From Novosphingobium sp. (GTDB lineage: Bacteria > Pseudomonadota > Alphaproteobacteria > Sphingomonadales > Sphingomonadaceae), in NCBI RefSeq assembly GCF_024642085.1, contig NZ_JAHEBV010000006.1, positions 1 to 64,000 of the forward strand: DNA of 64,000 nt. The letters are read 5' to 3'. Under the pieces are notes generated by a model that did not search any database, was not told the origin of the DNA, and worked only from the letters and a program-made list of their open reading frames with translations. Made by a program: the position numbers and the translations under genes. Every line of letters begins with the position of its first letter. The stretch's first letter is position 1. Of the stretch, positions 48,101-54,962 are shown one piece after another.

Positions 48101-48989
48101 CTGACAGAACGTCCCCGCCCGCCAAGACCTGGCGAAGTTGGGCCAAGGCATCGATCCGCTCGTCGATCATCAGATGGAACAGGCCCGCTGTCAGCCAGGC
48201 AGTGGTCACCCCGCAGCCGGTGATAACCGCGGCGATCTGGTCAAGCGAAGGCCGGTCATCGGGTACAATGGCCAAGGTCCCGCCATTGAGAAGCGCGCCC
48301 CAGATTTCGAACGTACTGGCATCGAAGGCCAACGGCGCAGCGTGCAGGATGATTTCGTCCGGGCCAAGGTGGCAGTAATCCTGATCCAGCACCAGCCGGC
48401 AGGCGGCCCGGTGCGGGACGATGACGCCCTTAGGCTGGCCCGTCGATCCTGACGTGAACATAATGTAAAGCGGATCGTCGGCGCCCGGTTCTGGCAGAGT
48501 ATCGAGCGGCGCGGTGCCAGCCGCTTCATCGCCCGATGTGACGGGCCAGATAGCAAGGCCATGTTCGCCCAGTTCAGCCGGTGCCGGAACTGATGTCAGG
48601 ATCAGTGCTGGCTTGGCCAAATGCAAGACCTGTGCCGCCATGGATTGCGGCATTTGCGGGTCGAGGGGCATGTAGGCAGCACCCGCCAACATGACGCCGA
48701 CGATTGCCGTCAGTGTATCGAGCGAACGCGGCGCTGCGATCGCGACCGTATCGCCGTTGCCGATGCCCGCGGCGTTCAGGCGATTTGCCAGGCGCCGCGA
48801 TCTGCCAAGTAGCTCTTTGTAGGTCAGCGGGACCTGGTCAGGCTGGATGGCTGCAATGGCGTCGGGCCGGAGCAGTGCGGTGGTAACGAAGGCGTTGGCT
48901 AAAGCCGAACGCGCAGAGCCCGAAGCGCTGTCACCCGCACCATGCTCCTCCTGGAAAGCACCTGAAGAATTGAAGCCTTCGTCCTGCAA
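39183..48989 (-). CDS. Hybrid NRPS-PKS: A-PCP-KS-AT-ACP-AMT-C-A-PCP
   Basis: A 3268-residue megasynthase. A1 at 35-525 (FTSGSTGQPKG); PCP1 Ser568; KS at 627-1055 with Cys804, His940 and His979; AT at 1150-1450 with Ser1248 in GHSIG and HAFH at 1344, indicating malonyl-CoA; ACP Ser1583; class III aminotransferase at about 1740-2180 with PLP Lys2021; C at 2205-2630 with intact HHIVFDG at 2329; A2 at 2640-3145; PCP2 Ser3203. No KR, DH or ER. Read as DAFWLGGTFK, the A1 pocket is close to valine codes; A2 reads DALWLGGTFK, also hydrophobic. The expected chain is aminoacyl, one malonate, beta-amination, then a second amino acid. The start is TTG 48989 with AAGG adjacent; no better start exists. Confidence 0.93.
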   Translation of the reverse strand: MQDEGFNSSGAFQEEHGAGDSASGSARSALANAFVTTALLRPDAIAAIQPDQVPLTYKELLGRSRRLANRLNAAGIGNGDTVAIAAPRSLDTLTAIVGVMLAGAAYMPLDPQMPQSMAAQVLHLAKPALILTSVPAPAELGEHGLAIWPVTSGDEAAGTAPLDTLPEPGADDPLYIMFTSGSTGQPKGVIVPHRAACRLVLDQDYCHLGPDEIILHAAPLAFDASTFEIWGALLNGGTLAIVPDDRPSLDQIAAVITGCGVTTAWLTAGLFHLMIDERIDALAQLRQVLAGGDVLSVDHVRRLQEAAPRCAVINGYGPTENTTFTCCAKLAAGPWPCESAPIGRPIKGTRTWIVDDALQPVATGKTGQLVTGGDGLAIGYLGDDALTHEKFVAAPDPIGERVYLTGDLARELPGGQLEFLGRLDRQIKIDGKRIEPAAIEQALRTCADVTDAAVLVETSATGFKRLIAFVTSSDCSGDERQFSANLSASLRDILPDYLWPSRIHAVDAFPLTPNGKLDRVALLKSAGHGSAQIVTQTAEADIAKLWSDVLGLDSVGPDDNFFELGGRSLQLMRVHAALCRKEGRDLPITGLFANPTLRGLAEYLGGAKARSAIKPASRASQAATRPNDIAIVGMSGRFPGARSIEQFWANQKNGAISITRFDDADLKDWFDPATRADPAFVRARGILESPADFDADLFAMNPHEVRLTDPQHRLFLEIALEALERGGLDPQRFEGSVGVFAGASMPTYLIGNVLAGTERAMQFASTYQLDDMETLVGSLPDALATRVAYKLGLHGPAMTVLSACSTSAVAIVQACQNLILHQCDAALAGGVSITFPQERGYLSQDGGMGSDDGHCRPLDAGASGTVFGSGAGVVLLKRLEDALLQGDHIHAVIRGSGIGNDGGGKGSFTAPSAEGQARTIRAAHAAAGVDPASIGYVELHGTATPLGDPIEFSGLVTAFGDDCPEAVCALGSAKSNIGHLDVAAGVTGVIKAVLCLENGAIPPLAGFERANPHIVFEGSPFRVETSLAPWPRHDKPRRAGVSSFGVGGTNVHLVLEEAPTADHAQGAESLQVLPISARTPAALDAMAAALADHIESHPEAAMADMAITLAEGRTARRERAAVVAATRGEAVQALRNLPRRGLREQAKSAPPIVFMFPGQGSQYPGMGATLYRDEPIYRQWIDAGCDLFAARAGSDLRALLLDGAGGDAAADRLRQTANAQPALFITQHALAQLWLARGVRPSAMIGHSIGEFVAATLAGVMRFEDALALVIRRGELMQSVAPGSMLAVRASEDILAPLLSQQTDIAAINAPELCVAAGPDQAIAELEARLEAAGIETRQLHTSHAFHSAMMDPVVAALEQLASTFCYAEPHTPYVSGVTGDWAGSPDTASGGYWARHCRAPVRFAAALATVVGDARPVLLEVGPGRALSTFATQGIERTSYTAVVQSMPDSGDAERDRQTFYSAAARLWACGADPDWSDLYGPDARKVILPAYQFQRKTYWIDPPQRLPEPAIAAPATLPADAAATEHLENEVTAMTANHNADPVNRQEAFVGRLAAILEDLSGEQITAADGDVPFLELGFDSLLLGRVATKVQRDFGVKLTFRQLMGDLPTMAALADHLDLIVPAQVAPVVTAPVAVQLAPAPVTQNAAKAAPAGPAGDIAAAFQGQLDAMQAVINRQLEVLSAMPAQAFAPAAAATTAPAIPAAPTLPSVAQTDETSGNTPSRFRPYRPVAKDADLLTAAQRALIADLTARTCARMPQSKAQTQQHRPYFADPRSASGFRAEWKEMVFPVVAARSKGSKIWDVDGNEYVDLVNGYGQTAFGHAPDFVTEAVAAQLEKGFAIGPQSPLAGEVAQQFSRLVGLERVTFCNTGSEAVMAAMRVARCVTGRDKVVVFNNDYHGQFDEVLVKAGGKAAFARAVPIAPGIPPEAVSHMVVLPYGAAESLDWIASNADNIAAVIAEPVQSRHPELRPFDFLRSLRALTEAEEIALVFDEVVTGFRTHAGGMQAVLGIKADMATYGKVVGGGMPVGVLAGSSRFLDALDGGAWQFGDESFPEVAPTFFAGTFVRHPLVMAACKAVLDHIEAAGPELQTSLAARCDSLVQDLRRVFTDRGIVPPINGYSSWFMLDHSGADRLAGLFSHAMRLRGVHILDGYPCFLTTAHSQADLDLIIAAAADSLDELQAAGILPGSQSAAEANAQETWLKVPLTEPQMEVLLSAQMGDDASCAFNESISLAFDRPVDAALLNQAVNAFIARHDALRSVLARGESALLVAPSLTIDLPVVRTDEQGLGALLADEAANPFDLCKGPLIRGGIVDLGDGRFSLVITAHHIVFDGWTANLFANEVAAIYRSMQTGAAPELDPALPFSAYAAERDGKAPIGPVELDYWQSLLADPPEPLALPVDRARQPLKSFKGATFSARYDAVFTQAVRKAGAKLGCTLFATLFGALQVTLGRLANEGDVIVGCPTAGQALIEDHVLAGHCVNFLPLRAPFTMETSLGDHLATVKTMVMEAFEHQDVTYGAIVRALKIPRNPNRTPLTDVQFNLERLGEGIDFGSTAATLVANPKAAVNFDLFFNMVESSDGLRLEVDYSTDLFDAETIARWTENLRQVLRALVADPGQAIGTIDLLGNEERAWISSRNTRFERLPDDATIVGRFAAAAALDPAHVAIASETGHLSYAQLDAETNRFANALTARGIGKGDRVALLAGRSARTVIAIIGILKAGAAYVPLDIAYPAERLKYVTGDVGAALVLVGSTETGTALDLPADFDAVDFENIFNSLSSYPAEPSNISVQADDPAYVMYTSGSTGLPKGVVVPHRAAVRLVTDQDFAHFGPDETFLHLAPLGFDASTLELWGALLHGGALAVVSAPKPSLAQIDAVIRTHGVTAAWFTAALFHTLVDEGMEVLRPLRQILAGGDVLSPSHVRKLQQALPHVRLVNGYGPTENTTFTACHVFSADGWGDGPVPIGVPIARTTVYIADTRMELCPRGATGELLVGGEGLSLGYLGDDALNAERFVTASFAPGERLYRTGDLARWRTDGALEFCGRSDRQIKVNGHRIEPAEIEAVLRGTAEVRDAAVIVVDGAAGTRQLHAFLIGEAGLTESALVAAAMERVARNLPVYMRPRTFLVVPALPSTDNGKLDRHALMQAIEERAGNPAVPILDSKPQPADLDPTEARIGTIWADVLGLESVARDDAIFDLGADSLQIFRIAARMADQGLPLDNRRLMSNPTLGEVAAMFGADAAPALHKPPAITPLSAYRRGTAGTPAS

Positions 48990-49070
48990 CCTTGGAAATC
49001 CCCCACCGAATAAAGCGAAGTCTATTCAAGGCGGAACCCGCAGGAAACTACCATTCCGGAGCATCTGGCA

Positions 49071-49105
49071 GGGGTAAGCGAAGCCCAGACTGGCTAAAGG
49101 GGGTA
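49071..49105. promoter_or_regulatory. Two GGGGTA motifs in the NRPS/PPTase divergent promoter
   Basis: CAGGGGTAAGC (GGGGTA at 49071-49076) and AAAGGGGGTAGAC (GGGGTA at 49100-49105) lie 29 bases apart in the 175-base gap between the divergent NRPS and PPTase genes. The second runs into an imperfect palindrome TAGACGTCCTA. The same hexamer recurs at 54820, 56847 and 63763. The binding protein is unknown. Confidence 0.42.
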
Positions 49106-49164
49106 GACGTCCTAGACCGATGCGCGATTGCTGCCGAAACGGAAAACGCGGAAAAGAAAGGCAA

Positions 49165-50079
49165 ATGACGCAAGTTCACGATCGCCACCCGCTTGGTCCA
49201 TTTTGGGCTGCGGACGAAGGGAGTTTAGCCGCACAGCGCCGCGCGGCGCATGCGGAAGATCTTGGCCGCATAGTGCAAACGGTTGATCAGCCATGCAAAC
49301 TGGACGATTTCATCGTTGCATGGGCGGCAGAGGCGCGGCCCGGATCGCAAATGTCCGCGCAAATGATCACTTCGATCTGTCAGCTTGGCCCCGAAGTGCT
49401 GACTGAAAACGGGGTGACAATTTGGTGCGGCCGGCCGGCAGCCGAAGATGGCGAGATGGACTTGGCCCGGTTGTTGTACCTGCTTTCACCAGAAGAACGC
49501 CGCACGGCAGCACGGTTCCGTTTTCCCGACGATCGGTGGAGCTTTGTCGCGGTGCATTCGGCGCTTCGCCTGATGCTGGGACAATTACTGGGATGCGATG
49601 GTTCGGAAGTACGGTTTGTCTCTTCGGACAAGGGCAAGCCGTCGCTCGATCAAGACCGCCATTTGCAAAAGGCGGCCCGGGCGGTTCATTTCAACATTGC
49701 GCACACACGCGGGATGGTTGCGATCATCGTGGCGAACGTTTCCGTCGGCATCGATGTCGAGCGCGTGCGGCCGCTGTCCGACATGCGGGTGCTGGTGTCC
49801 GGCCTCATGGCGCCAGAAGCCATGGCAGCCTATGACGCGGCGCAAGACTGTGAAGATCGCTGCACTCTTTTTTTCAGGAACTGGACTTTGAGCGAAGCCT
49901 TTATCAAGGCGACGGGCGAAGGGGTCGGGCAGGGTCTGTCATCCTTCGCATTCACCCAGCATGGCAAGCCGCGGCTGCTGCGGACTGATGCGCAGTGGGG
50001 ACCGGGGGAACGGTGGACATTTGGCCAGCTGGCCGGCCCGTCGCGCGGTGCGCACAGCAACTGCCGCGCGGCGGCGTGA
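49165..50079 (+). CDS. 4'-phosphopantetheinyl transferase, Sfp type
   Basis: A 304-residue Sfp/EntD-type PPTase that would load the three carrier domains of the megasynthase. The metal-binding motif VGIDVERVRP is near residue 195 and the second signature reads NWTLSEAFIKATGEG: compared with the Sfp WxxKEx pattern the first Lys is Ser, while the Glu and the later FIK Lys are kept. HFNIAHTRGMVAI matches the substrate-binding strand. ATG 49165 follows AAAGG; the frame from 49120 is less likely. The first 65 residues are additional to the minimal family. It is divergent from the NRPS and is followed after 12 bases by a flippase. Confidence 0.87.
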   Translation: MTQVHDRHPLGPFWAADEGSLAAQRRAAHAEDLGRIVQTVDQPCKLDDFIVAWAAEARPGSQMSAQMITSICQLGPEVLTENGVTIWCGRPAAEDGEMDLARLLYLLSPEERRTAARFRFPDDRWSFVAVHSALRLMLGQLLGCDGSEVRFVSSDKGKPSLDQDRHLQKAARAVHFNIAHTRGMVAIIVANVSVGIDVERVRPLSDMRVLVSGLMAPEAMAAYDAAQDCEDRCTLFFRNWTLSEAFIKATGEGVGQGLSSFAFTQHGKPRLLRTDAQWGPGERWTFGQLAGPSRGAHSNCRAAA

Positions 50080-50091
50080 ACAGTTAGGCGA

Positions 50092-51603
50092 ATGACTGGT
50101 CTTGCGCTTCGCGACAAGGTCGCCCGCGGTGCGATCCTGCTTGGATCGACACGGCTTTTGGCGCGCGCCCTGGATCTGGTCACCTTGATGGTGCTGACGC
50201 GCTGCCTCCTGCCACAGGATTTCGGGATCGTGGCGCTGTCGCTTTCCATCATGCAGGTTGCCGAAGCCGTGCTTGAATTGCCGACTGGCCAGGTCTTGAT
50301 GCGCCTGCCGGCAATTCGCCGCAGCCATCTCGACACGGCCCTGACCATCGCCTTGATCCGCGGGATTGCCATTGCGGCGGTGCTTGCGCTGCTATCGGTG
50401 CCCTTTGCCCATTTCTATGGCGATCAGCGACTGGTTGCGCTTGTCTGTGCCATAGCGGTGGCCCCCCTGTTTCGGGGACTGCGCAGTCCCAAGCTTGTCC
50501 TGCTTTATCGGCGGCTGCGCTTCAAGGAAGACGGTTACAGCGAGTTTGCCGGCAAGCTGGCTGCATTGGCAGTAGCTGCGACGCTGGCGATTACTACGGG
50601 CAGCTATTGGGCGATAGCCGCCGGCACGATCGCCAGCCCGGTTGTCAGCGCTGCAGTATCCTTTGTTCTGGTGCCCTATCGCCTTCGCCTGACATTGCAG
50701 CACTGGCGCCTGTTCCACCATATCATTGGCTGGAACGTGGCCGGACAGACGATCAGCGCGCTCAACTGGCAAGCCGACCGGTTCGTGCTCGGCCGGTTGG
50801 CCACCCACGCGGTTCTGGGGCTTTTTTCAACCGCGCGCGAGTTTGCCGCAATCACCTACAAGGTCCTGTTCGATACATTGCAACGCCCGATTTTTTCGGC
50901 TCTGGCGGCAGCCAGCCACGATCCTGAACGCTTCAGGGATGTTTACCGCAAGACGATTTCGGCAACCTTTTCGATCGCACTGCCAGTCACGCTTGGACAG
51001 GCCCTTGTCGCACCCGAACTGGTCCGCTTGTTCCTGGGCAACCGCTGGATGATTGCGGTGCCGGTATTCCAGATCATCTCTCTGACTCTGATACCTGGCC
51101 TTTATTCCAGCCTGACCGCGAACCTGTTTCTGGCAGCGGGACGGCCCGAGCTGGTGTTCAAGCGCAACTTGCAGGACTTTGCCTTCCGTATTCCGGCGGC
51201 CATATTGCTGATCAAATGGTATGGCCTTTATGGCGCGCTTGGGGCCTTGGTTGCGGCGGACGTGCTGCTTGCCGTGCTGTGCATGCGGTCGGTCAGCAAA
51301 CTTATCGGCCTGTCGGTCTTTTCCCAGATCTGGGCCCTGCACCGGGGTTTGGTCAGTGCGGTAATTATGGTCGCCGCCATCCTGGCGACGCGGCAGATGA
51401 CACCCGTTGCGGACACGGTCGCTGCGGCTGTAGCTGGGCTGGCAATCGTCGTGCCGCTGGCCGCGCTGGCCTATGTCGGAGCGCACTTGATCGCCTGGAC
51501 AGTCAGCGGCAAGCCAACGGGGATTGAAGAGGTAGGCCTGCGCATTGCGCACACCGCCTTGGCCCGTATGCCGGGAATGACCAATCCGGGGCCTGCCCGA
51601 TGA
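50092..51603 (+). CDS. MOP-superfamily oligosaccharide flippase (Wzx-like)
   Basis: A 503-residue membrane protein with 12-14 hydrophobic segments, of the polysaccharide flippase type. GAILLGSTRLLARALDLVTL and LLPQDFGIVALSLSIMQ at the N-terminus, and NWQADRFVLGRLATHAVLG in the middle, are characteristic of WzxC-like proteins. It should move a lipid-linked oligosaccharide, or possibly a lipid-linked glycopeptide, across the inner membrane. It begins 12 bases after the PPTase and overlaps the next glycosyltransferase by four bases, so peptide-priming and glycan-export genes share a transcript. Confidence 0.87.
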   Translation: MTGLALRDKVARGAILLGSTRLLARALDLVTLMVLTRCLLPQDFGIVALSLSIMQVAEAVLELPTGQVLMRLPAIRRSHLDTALTIALIRGIAIAAVLALLSVPFAHFYGDQRLVALVCAIAVAPLFRGLRSPKLVLLYRRLRFKEDGYSEFAGKLAALAVAATLAITTGSYWAIAAGTIASPVVSAAVSFVLVPYRLRLTLQHWRLFHHIIGWNVAGQTISALNWQADRFVLGRLATHAVLGLFSTAREFAAITYKVLFDTLQRPIFSALAAASHDPERFRDVYRKTISATFSIALPVTLGQALVAPELVRLFLGNRWMIAVPVFQIISLTLIPGLYSSLTANLFLAAGRPELVFKRNLQDFAFRIPAAILLIKWYGLYGALGALVAADVLLAVLCMRSVSKLIGLSVFSQIWALHRGLVSAVIMVAAILATRQMTPVADTVAAAVAGLAIVVPLAALAYVGAHLIAWTVSGKPTGIEEVGLRIAHTALARMPGMTNPGPAR

Positions 51604-52583
51604 CCATGACTCAATCCGCTTTCGAAGTGGTCGTCATGGCGCTGTGCCCGGAAGATCATCTACGCCGCTTTTGTGAATATTATCTGGATCAAGGTGCGGC
51701 GCGGATCCACGTCTATCACGATGGCCCGCCGGACTTCGCGACGAATGATCCCCGTATCGCCATGACAATCTGTGACGATGCCTTTTGGCAAGACCTGGAC
51801 ATGGAGCGCCCCTTCGGCGTGGAAGAGCGGCAGCGGTGCGTCTATCGGCAGGCGTACGCACGGTGCCATGCCACTTGGCTGTTGATCGTCGACATCGACG
51901 AGTACGTCTTTGGGCCCGCACCGCTTGATACGCTTCTAGGAACTGTTGACGATAAATCCGACTGCGTCCGCTTCACCAGTGCCGAGGCCGTTTATTGCGC
52001 CAGCGATGCCGTGACTTGCGAGTTTGGTGCGTCCCTGTTCCGCCTGCCGATGGAACGGCATTTTTCGCCGCTGCTGGCACGTCTGATCTACGGCATACGG
52101 GGCGGCCTGTTCACGCGCGGGCTGCTGGGCCATTCGCGGGGCAAGCAGGCCGTACGCAGCGGCAATGCAGCGCTGGTGATTGACATCCACGATGCCGGTA
52201 TTTCTGCGTCGGAGACGATCCGCTTCGATGCTACAGAGCACTGCGGGTTTCATCTCGCGCATTACGATGCAATCAGTTTCCAGTGCTGGGCGGCCAAGTG
52301 CGCTGACCGCCTCAGCCGCGGTGACGCGCAGGAAATGGGACGCAAACGCGAGCATCAATTGCAACTGTTCGCAGCGTGCCGATCCGAAGACGAACGCGAA
52401 CACCTGTTCAGGCGCCTCTACGCGCTTTCGCCGTGGCAAGCTCGCTTGCTTGAAAGGCTGGGATTATTGGTGAAACGGCCCCGGGCGCTGGAAGATCAAG
52501 GCGGGCGGCCTATTGGTTCCTTTGCGGATCAAGCCTTGCGTAGTAGCCCTGACTTGACGATTGGCCAAAAGCTGGATGCTTGA
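51600..52583 (+). CDS. Glycosyltransferase family 2-like protein (DxD type)
   Basis: A 327-residue protein resembling the Glyco_tranf_2_4 group. VVVMALCPEDHLRRFCEYYLDQGA is the usual N-terminal strand-helix, and WLLIVDIDEYVFGP holds the DxD metal site near residue 100. There is no membrane segment. The ATG overlaps the flippase stop (ATGA). Its last 74 bases overlap the convergent TIGR04325 gene. It probably adds a sugar to the repeat unit that the flippase moves; donor and acceptor cannot be read from sequence. Confidence 0.78.
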   Translation: MTMTQSAFEVVVMALCPEDHLRRFCEYYLDQGAARIHVYHDGPPDFATNDPRIAMTICDDAFWQDLDMERPFGVEERQRCVYRQAYARCHATWLLIVDIDEYVFGPAPLDTLLGTVDDKSDCVRFTSAEAVYCASDAVTCEFGASLFRLPMERHFSPLLARLIYGIRGGLFTRGLLGHSRGKQAVRSGNAALVIDIHDAGISASETIRFDATEHCGFHLAHYDAISFQCWAAKCADRLSRGDAQEMGRKREHQLQLFAACRSEDEREHLFRRLYALSPWQARLLERLGLLVKRPRALEDQGGRPIGSFADQALRSSPDLTIGQKLDA

Positions 52584-53307
52584 AACTGAGATCGCCGATC
52601 TCCCATTGGTCGATGATTTTATAACCCAGTTCGGCCAAGCTCGCCTCGAAGGCAGCCCGGCCCAAGACCAGATAAGGGACTTCGGCACCTGGAAAGACTT
52701 CCAGGGTGACCACCGTTTCACCGTCTCGCACAGCAACCTTATTCAGCAACAGGTGTTCCGGTAGCCTTGGCAGGCGGCGCATGAACGCGGCAAACGGTTC
52801 ATCAAGATATTGCAGCAAGCCCGAACCCAGCATTACATCAGACGGAGGGACAGCAGCCAGATCGTCATGGAAACGCAGGCTGCCGAGCCCATCTTTCAGC
52901 GCGCGCCGCCGGCCAGCCTCTGCAATCGCAGGTACTTCATAGACGATCCATTCAAAATCGGCCGGCAGGTCCAGCAAATCGCGCCATGCCCGGTATTTTG
53001 TTCCCATGTGCCCAGCTGCATCGAGGATATTGTCATAACGTGGGAGAAGTTTGCCGAGCCAGAACAGCACGGGATAATCCCATAGCGTCACGGCACACAT
53101 TTGTTCAAAGGCAACGTCGGCAATTTCAGCATGGTCGTAGCCGGCCAGATGGCCTGGGCGTACGTTGCTCATCGCGGCGGTATAGTCCGCGAAGCGCCCT
53201 CTGAATCGTCGCCGGATATCATCGCGGATCAGCAGGCTGACTTTGCGCTTGACCTCAGCCAGGCCCAAAGCGGTTACAACATTGCGCATTGTTCGCTGGA
53301 CAATCAT
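52510..53307 (-). CDS. TIGR04325 family methyltransferase-like protein
   Basis: A 265-residue protein matching the TIGR04325 (putative methyltransferase, LIC12133) group: ILDAAGHMGTKYRAWRDLLD is its glycine-containing signature, followed by WIVYEVPAI and DVMLGSGLLQYLDEP, and the C-terminal HPAFGQSSSQGYYARL. Family members occur mostly in polysaccharide loci. It may methylate a sugar, though activity is unproven for the family. The gene overlaps the Wzy gene by four bases upstream (ATGA) and runs 74 bases into the convergent glycosyltransferase. Confidence 0.8.
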   Translation of the reverse strand: MIVQRTMRNVVTALGLAEVKRKVSLLIRDDIRRRFRGRFADYTAAMSNVRPGHLAGYDHAEIADVAFEQMCAVTLWDYPVLFWLGKLLPRYDNILDAAGHMGTKYRAWRDLLDLPADFEWIVYEVPAIAEAGRRRALKDGLGSLRFHDDLAAVPPSDVMLGSGLLQYLDEPFAAFMRRLPRLPEHLLLNKVAVRDGETVVTLEVFPGAEVPYLVLGRAAFEASLAELGYKIIDQWEIGDLSFKHPAFGQSSSQGYYARLDPQRNQ

Positions 53308-54749
53308 GCAATCGCAGCCCGCGACGGGTCGGTGGCCGGTGATGGCGGCGGCAATCTTTCCGAATTGTCCCGGCGTCGCTGCTGCGGTCTAAGCGCCAGC
53401 GCTGCACCCGCCAGAAAGGCAAAGTTCGTACCTGGATCGGGCTTGGCCGACGATGTCGCCGATGGAACCAGCGAAAAGACGGCCGCAACAGCAAAAGCAC
53501 CACCGATAGAGTGTTCAAGCAGCGCCGTGCGGCCATAAGTGGAAAGCCGCTGCGGCTGCAGAACCGTACGCAGGTAAAACAGGAACGATACCAGGCCTAT
53601 TACGCCGGTTGATCCCAATATCGCCGTCGCCAGACTGGATGACCGGAAGCTGCCCGGGCCGATGCCCAGGCCGTAAGAGTTGGTAAAGGCGTCCCAGCCC
53701 TGCAATGCCCAGAACAGACGCTGCCTGCCTGAATCCGATCCGGATTTACCGATCGTCATGCCGTTTATCATGTCCATGAACTTGAGCGGCAGCTCGGGCA
53801 CGACCAACATCATTGCCGCAACCAGAATGATGATGACCACAAGGGCAAAGGCAAACTGGCGGATCCGGCTTGCTGGGGCCAGTCTTGGGGTCAAAAACGC
53901 CCTCAGCATAAAGAACAAGCCATAGGCAAACAGTGCTGCATAAGCGGTCGATGATGTGCTGAACGTCAGGATCATGGCCAGCGAAAAGGCGGCGGGACCG
54001 GTAGCCCCCGGGCGGATCGACCGGTACCACAATTCTGCGTTCAGGACCATGAACGCGAAACCGAAATCAGCAAACCCGGACGGTTCAGGGAACAGCCCGC
54101 GGATCCGGACAAAGCCCTGATAGGCTTGGTCGAGCTGGGCATAATTACCGTTGCGAAGCAGGTTAAGCACTGCGTCAATGGGCGTTCCGTGCACCGCCAT
54201 CACGACCAGCCCCAAAATGACGTGCGTCCACGCGATACCGATCCCGGCGCTGATCAGCGCAGCCACCCCTCCCCGCTGGGATCGCGTGACCAGATAGGCC
54301 GCAAGAGCGACCAGCAAGGTGCCGAATAAATAGAACGCCGAAGTCAGGTTCTGCGTGCTTGGTCCCAGCAATGCAGTCTCGAACAGGTCTGGCGAATCGA
54401 GCGGCTTCATCGGCGCGACCTGCATCATGCCGGCAAACAGACGCGGCGCGAGTATTGCGCTGGCGATGCCGTAGGCTACGAAACAGGCCAGCCAGCGGTT
54501 GGCGCGGATGGCATCGGGCAGCAGCTGAAGGCAACGCGTGGGCGAAATAGCTGCCGCGACGATCACGAAGAGCAGAGCGACTTGAAGCGGAGGAATCGTC
54601 GATCCGCCCATCGAAGGCAGGACCAGCGCGGCTGAACCGGCCAGCAATCCGCAATAGAGCATAAACACGAAAGCAGTCTTCACCGTGCCGCGAAGCAGGA
54701 TGATCAATCCGATCGCCAGTTGGATTGCTGCAATAAACGTCGGCTGCAA
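53304..54749 (-). CDS. Wzy/O-antigen ligase family polymerase
   Basis: A 481-residue integral membrane protein with about 11-12 hydrophobic segments. A large loop in the middle carries GLFPEPSGFADFGFAFM, and the RLFWALQGWDAF..GLGIGPGSFRSSS region is the typical Wzy_C/ligase signature. It should polymerise repeat units on undecaprenyl pyrophosphate at the periplasmic side. The Pro/Arg-rich tail after residue 455 is probably cytoplasmic. It starts in a 213-base divergent gap with a GGGGTA motif and is coupled to the TIGR04325 gene. Confidence 0.85.
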   Translation of the reverse strand: MQPTFIAAIQLAIGLIILLRGTVKTAFVFMLYCGLLAGSAALVLPSMGGSTIPPLQVALLFVIVAAAISPTRCLQLLPDAIRANRWLACFVAYGIASAILAPRLFAGMMQVAPMKPLDSPDLFETALLGPSTQNLTSAFYLFGTLLVALAAYLVTRSQRGGVAALISAGIGIAWTHVILGLVVMAVHGTPIDAVLNLLRNGNYAQLDQAYQGFVRIRGLFPEPSGFADFGFAFMVLNAELWYRSIRPGATGPAAFSLAMILTFSTSSTAYAALFAYGLFFMLRAFLTPRLAPASRIRQFAFALVVIIILVAAMMLVVPELPLKFMDMINGMTIGKSGSDSGRQRLFWALQGWDAFTNSYGLGIGPGSFRSSSLATAILGSTGVIGLVSFLFYLRTVLQPQRLSTYGRTALLEHSIGGAFAVAAVFSLVPSATSSAKPDPGTNFAFLAGAALALRPQQRRRDNSERLPPPSPATDPSRAAIA

Positions 54750-54819
54750 ATGCTTGAACCTCTTCGGTTTGAAGGTCGCCAGAATAGCATTGCGTTCTGC
54801 CCGATGCCCTGTCGGAGAA

Positions 54820-54840
54820 GGGGTAGCCCTTATGGGGAAT
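54820..54840. promoter_or_regulatory. GGGGTA motif between Wzy and hydrolase genes
   Basis: AAGGGGTAGCCC with GGGGTA at 54820-54825, followed by the related GGGGAATA at 54834-54841, in the divergent gap between the Wzy-type polymerase and the cell-wall hydrolase. Same hexamer as in the NRPS/PPTase gap. Confidence 0.4.
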
Positions 54841-54962
54841 AAGGCGAAACGCGCCGCCAGCCTCAGCAGCAGTGGGCACTCGCGCCAGAGGTGTGATCAA
54901 GGTCCTTAGCCGGATTATCACGCGCTTACTCCCAATGCGACATCGCGCCGCGGGCCAAAAAA

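Noticed and set aside
39183..48989. A ketoreductase or dehydratase between AT and ACP
   Set aside because: The AT-to-ACP linker is only about 90 residues, with no NADPH-binding motif; the aminotransferase follows the ACP directly after an Ala/Pro-rich linker.
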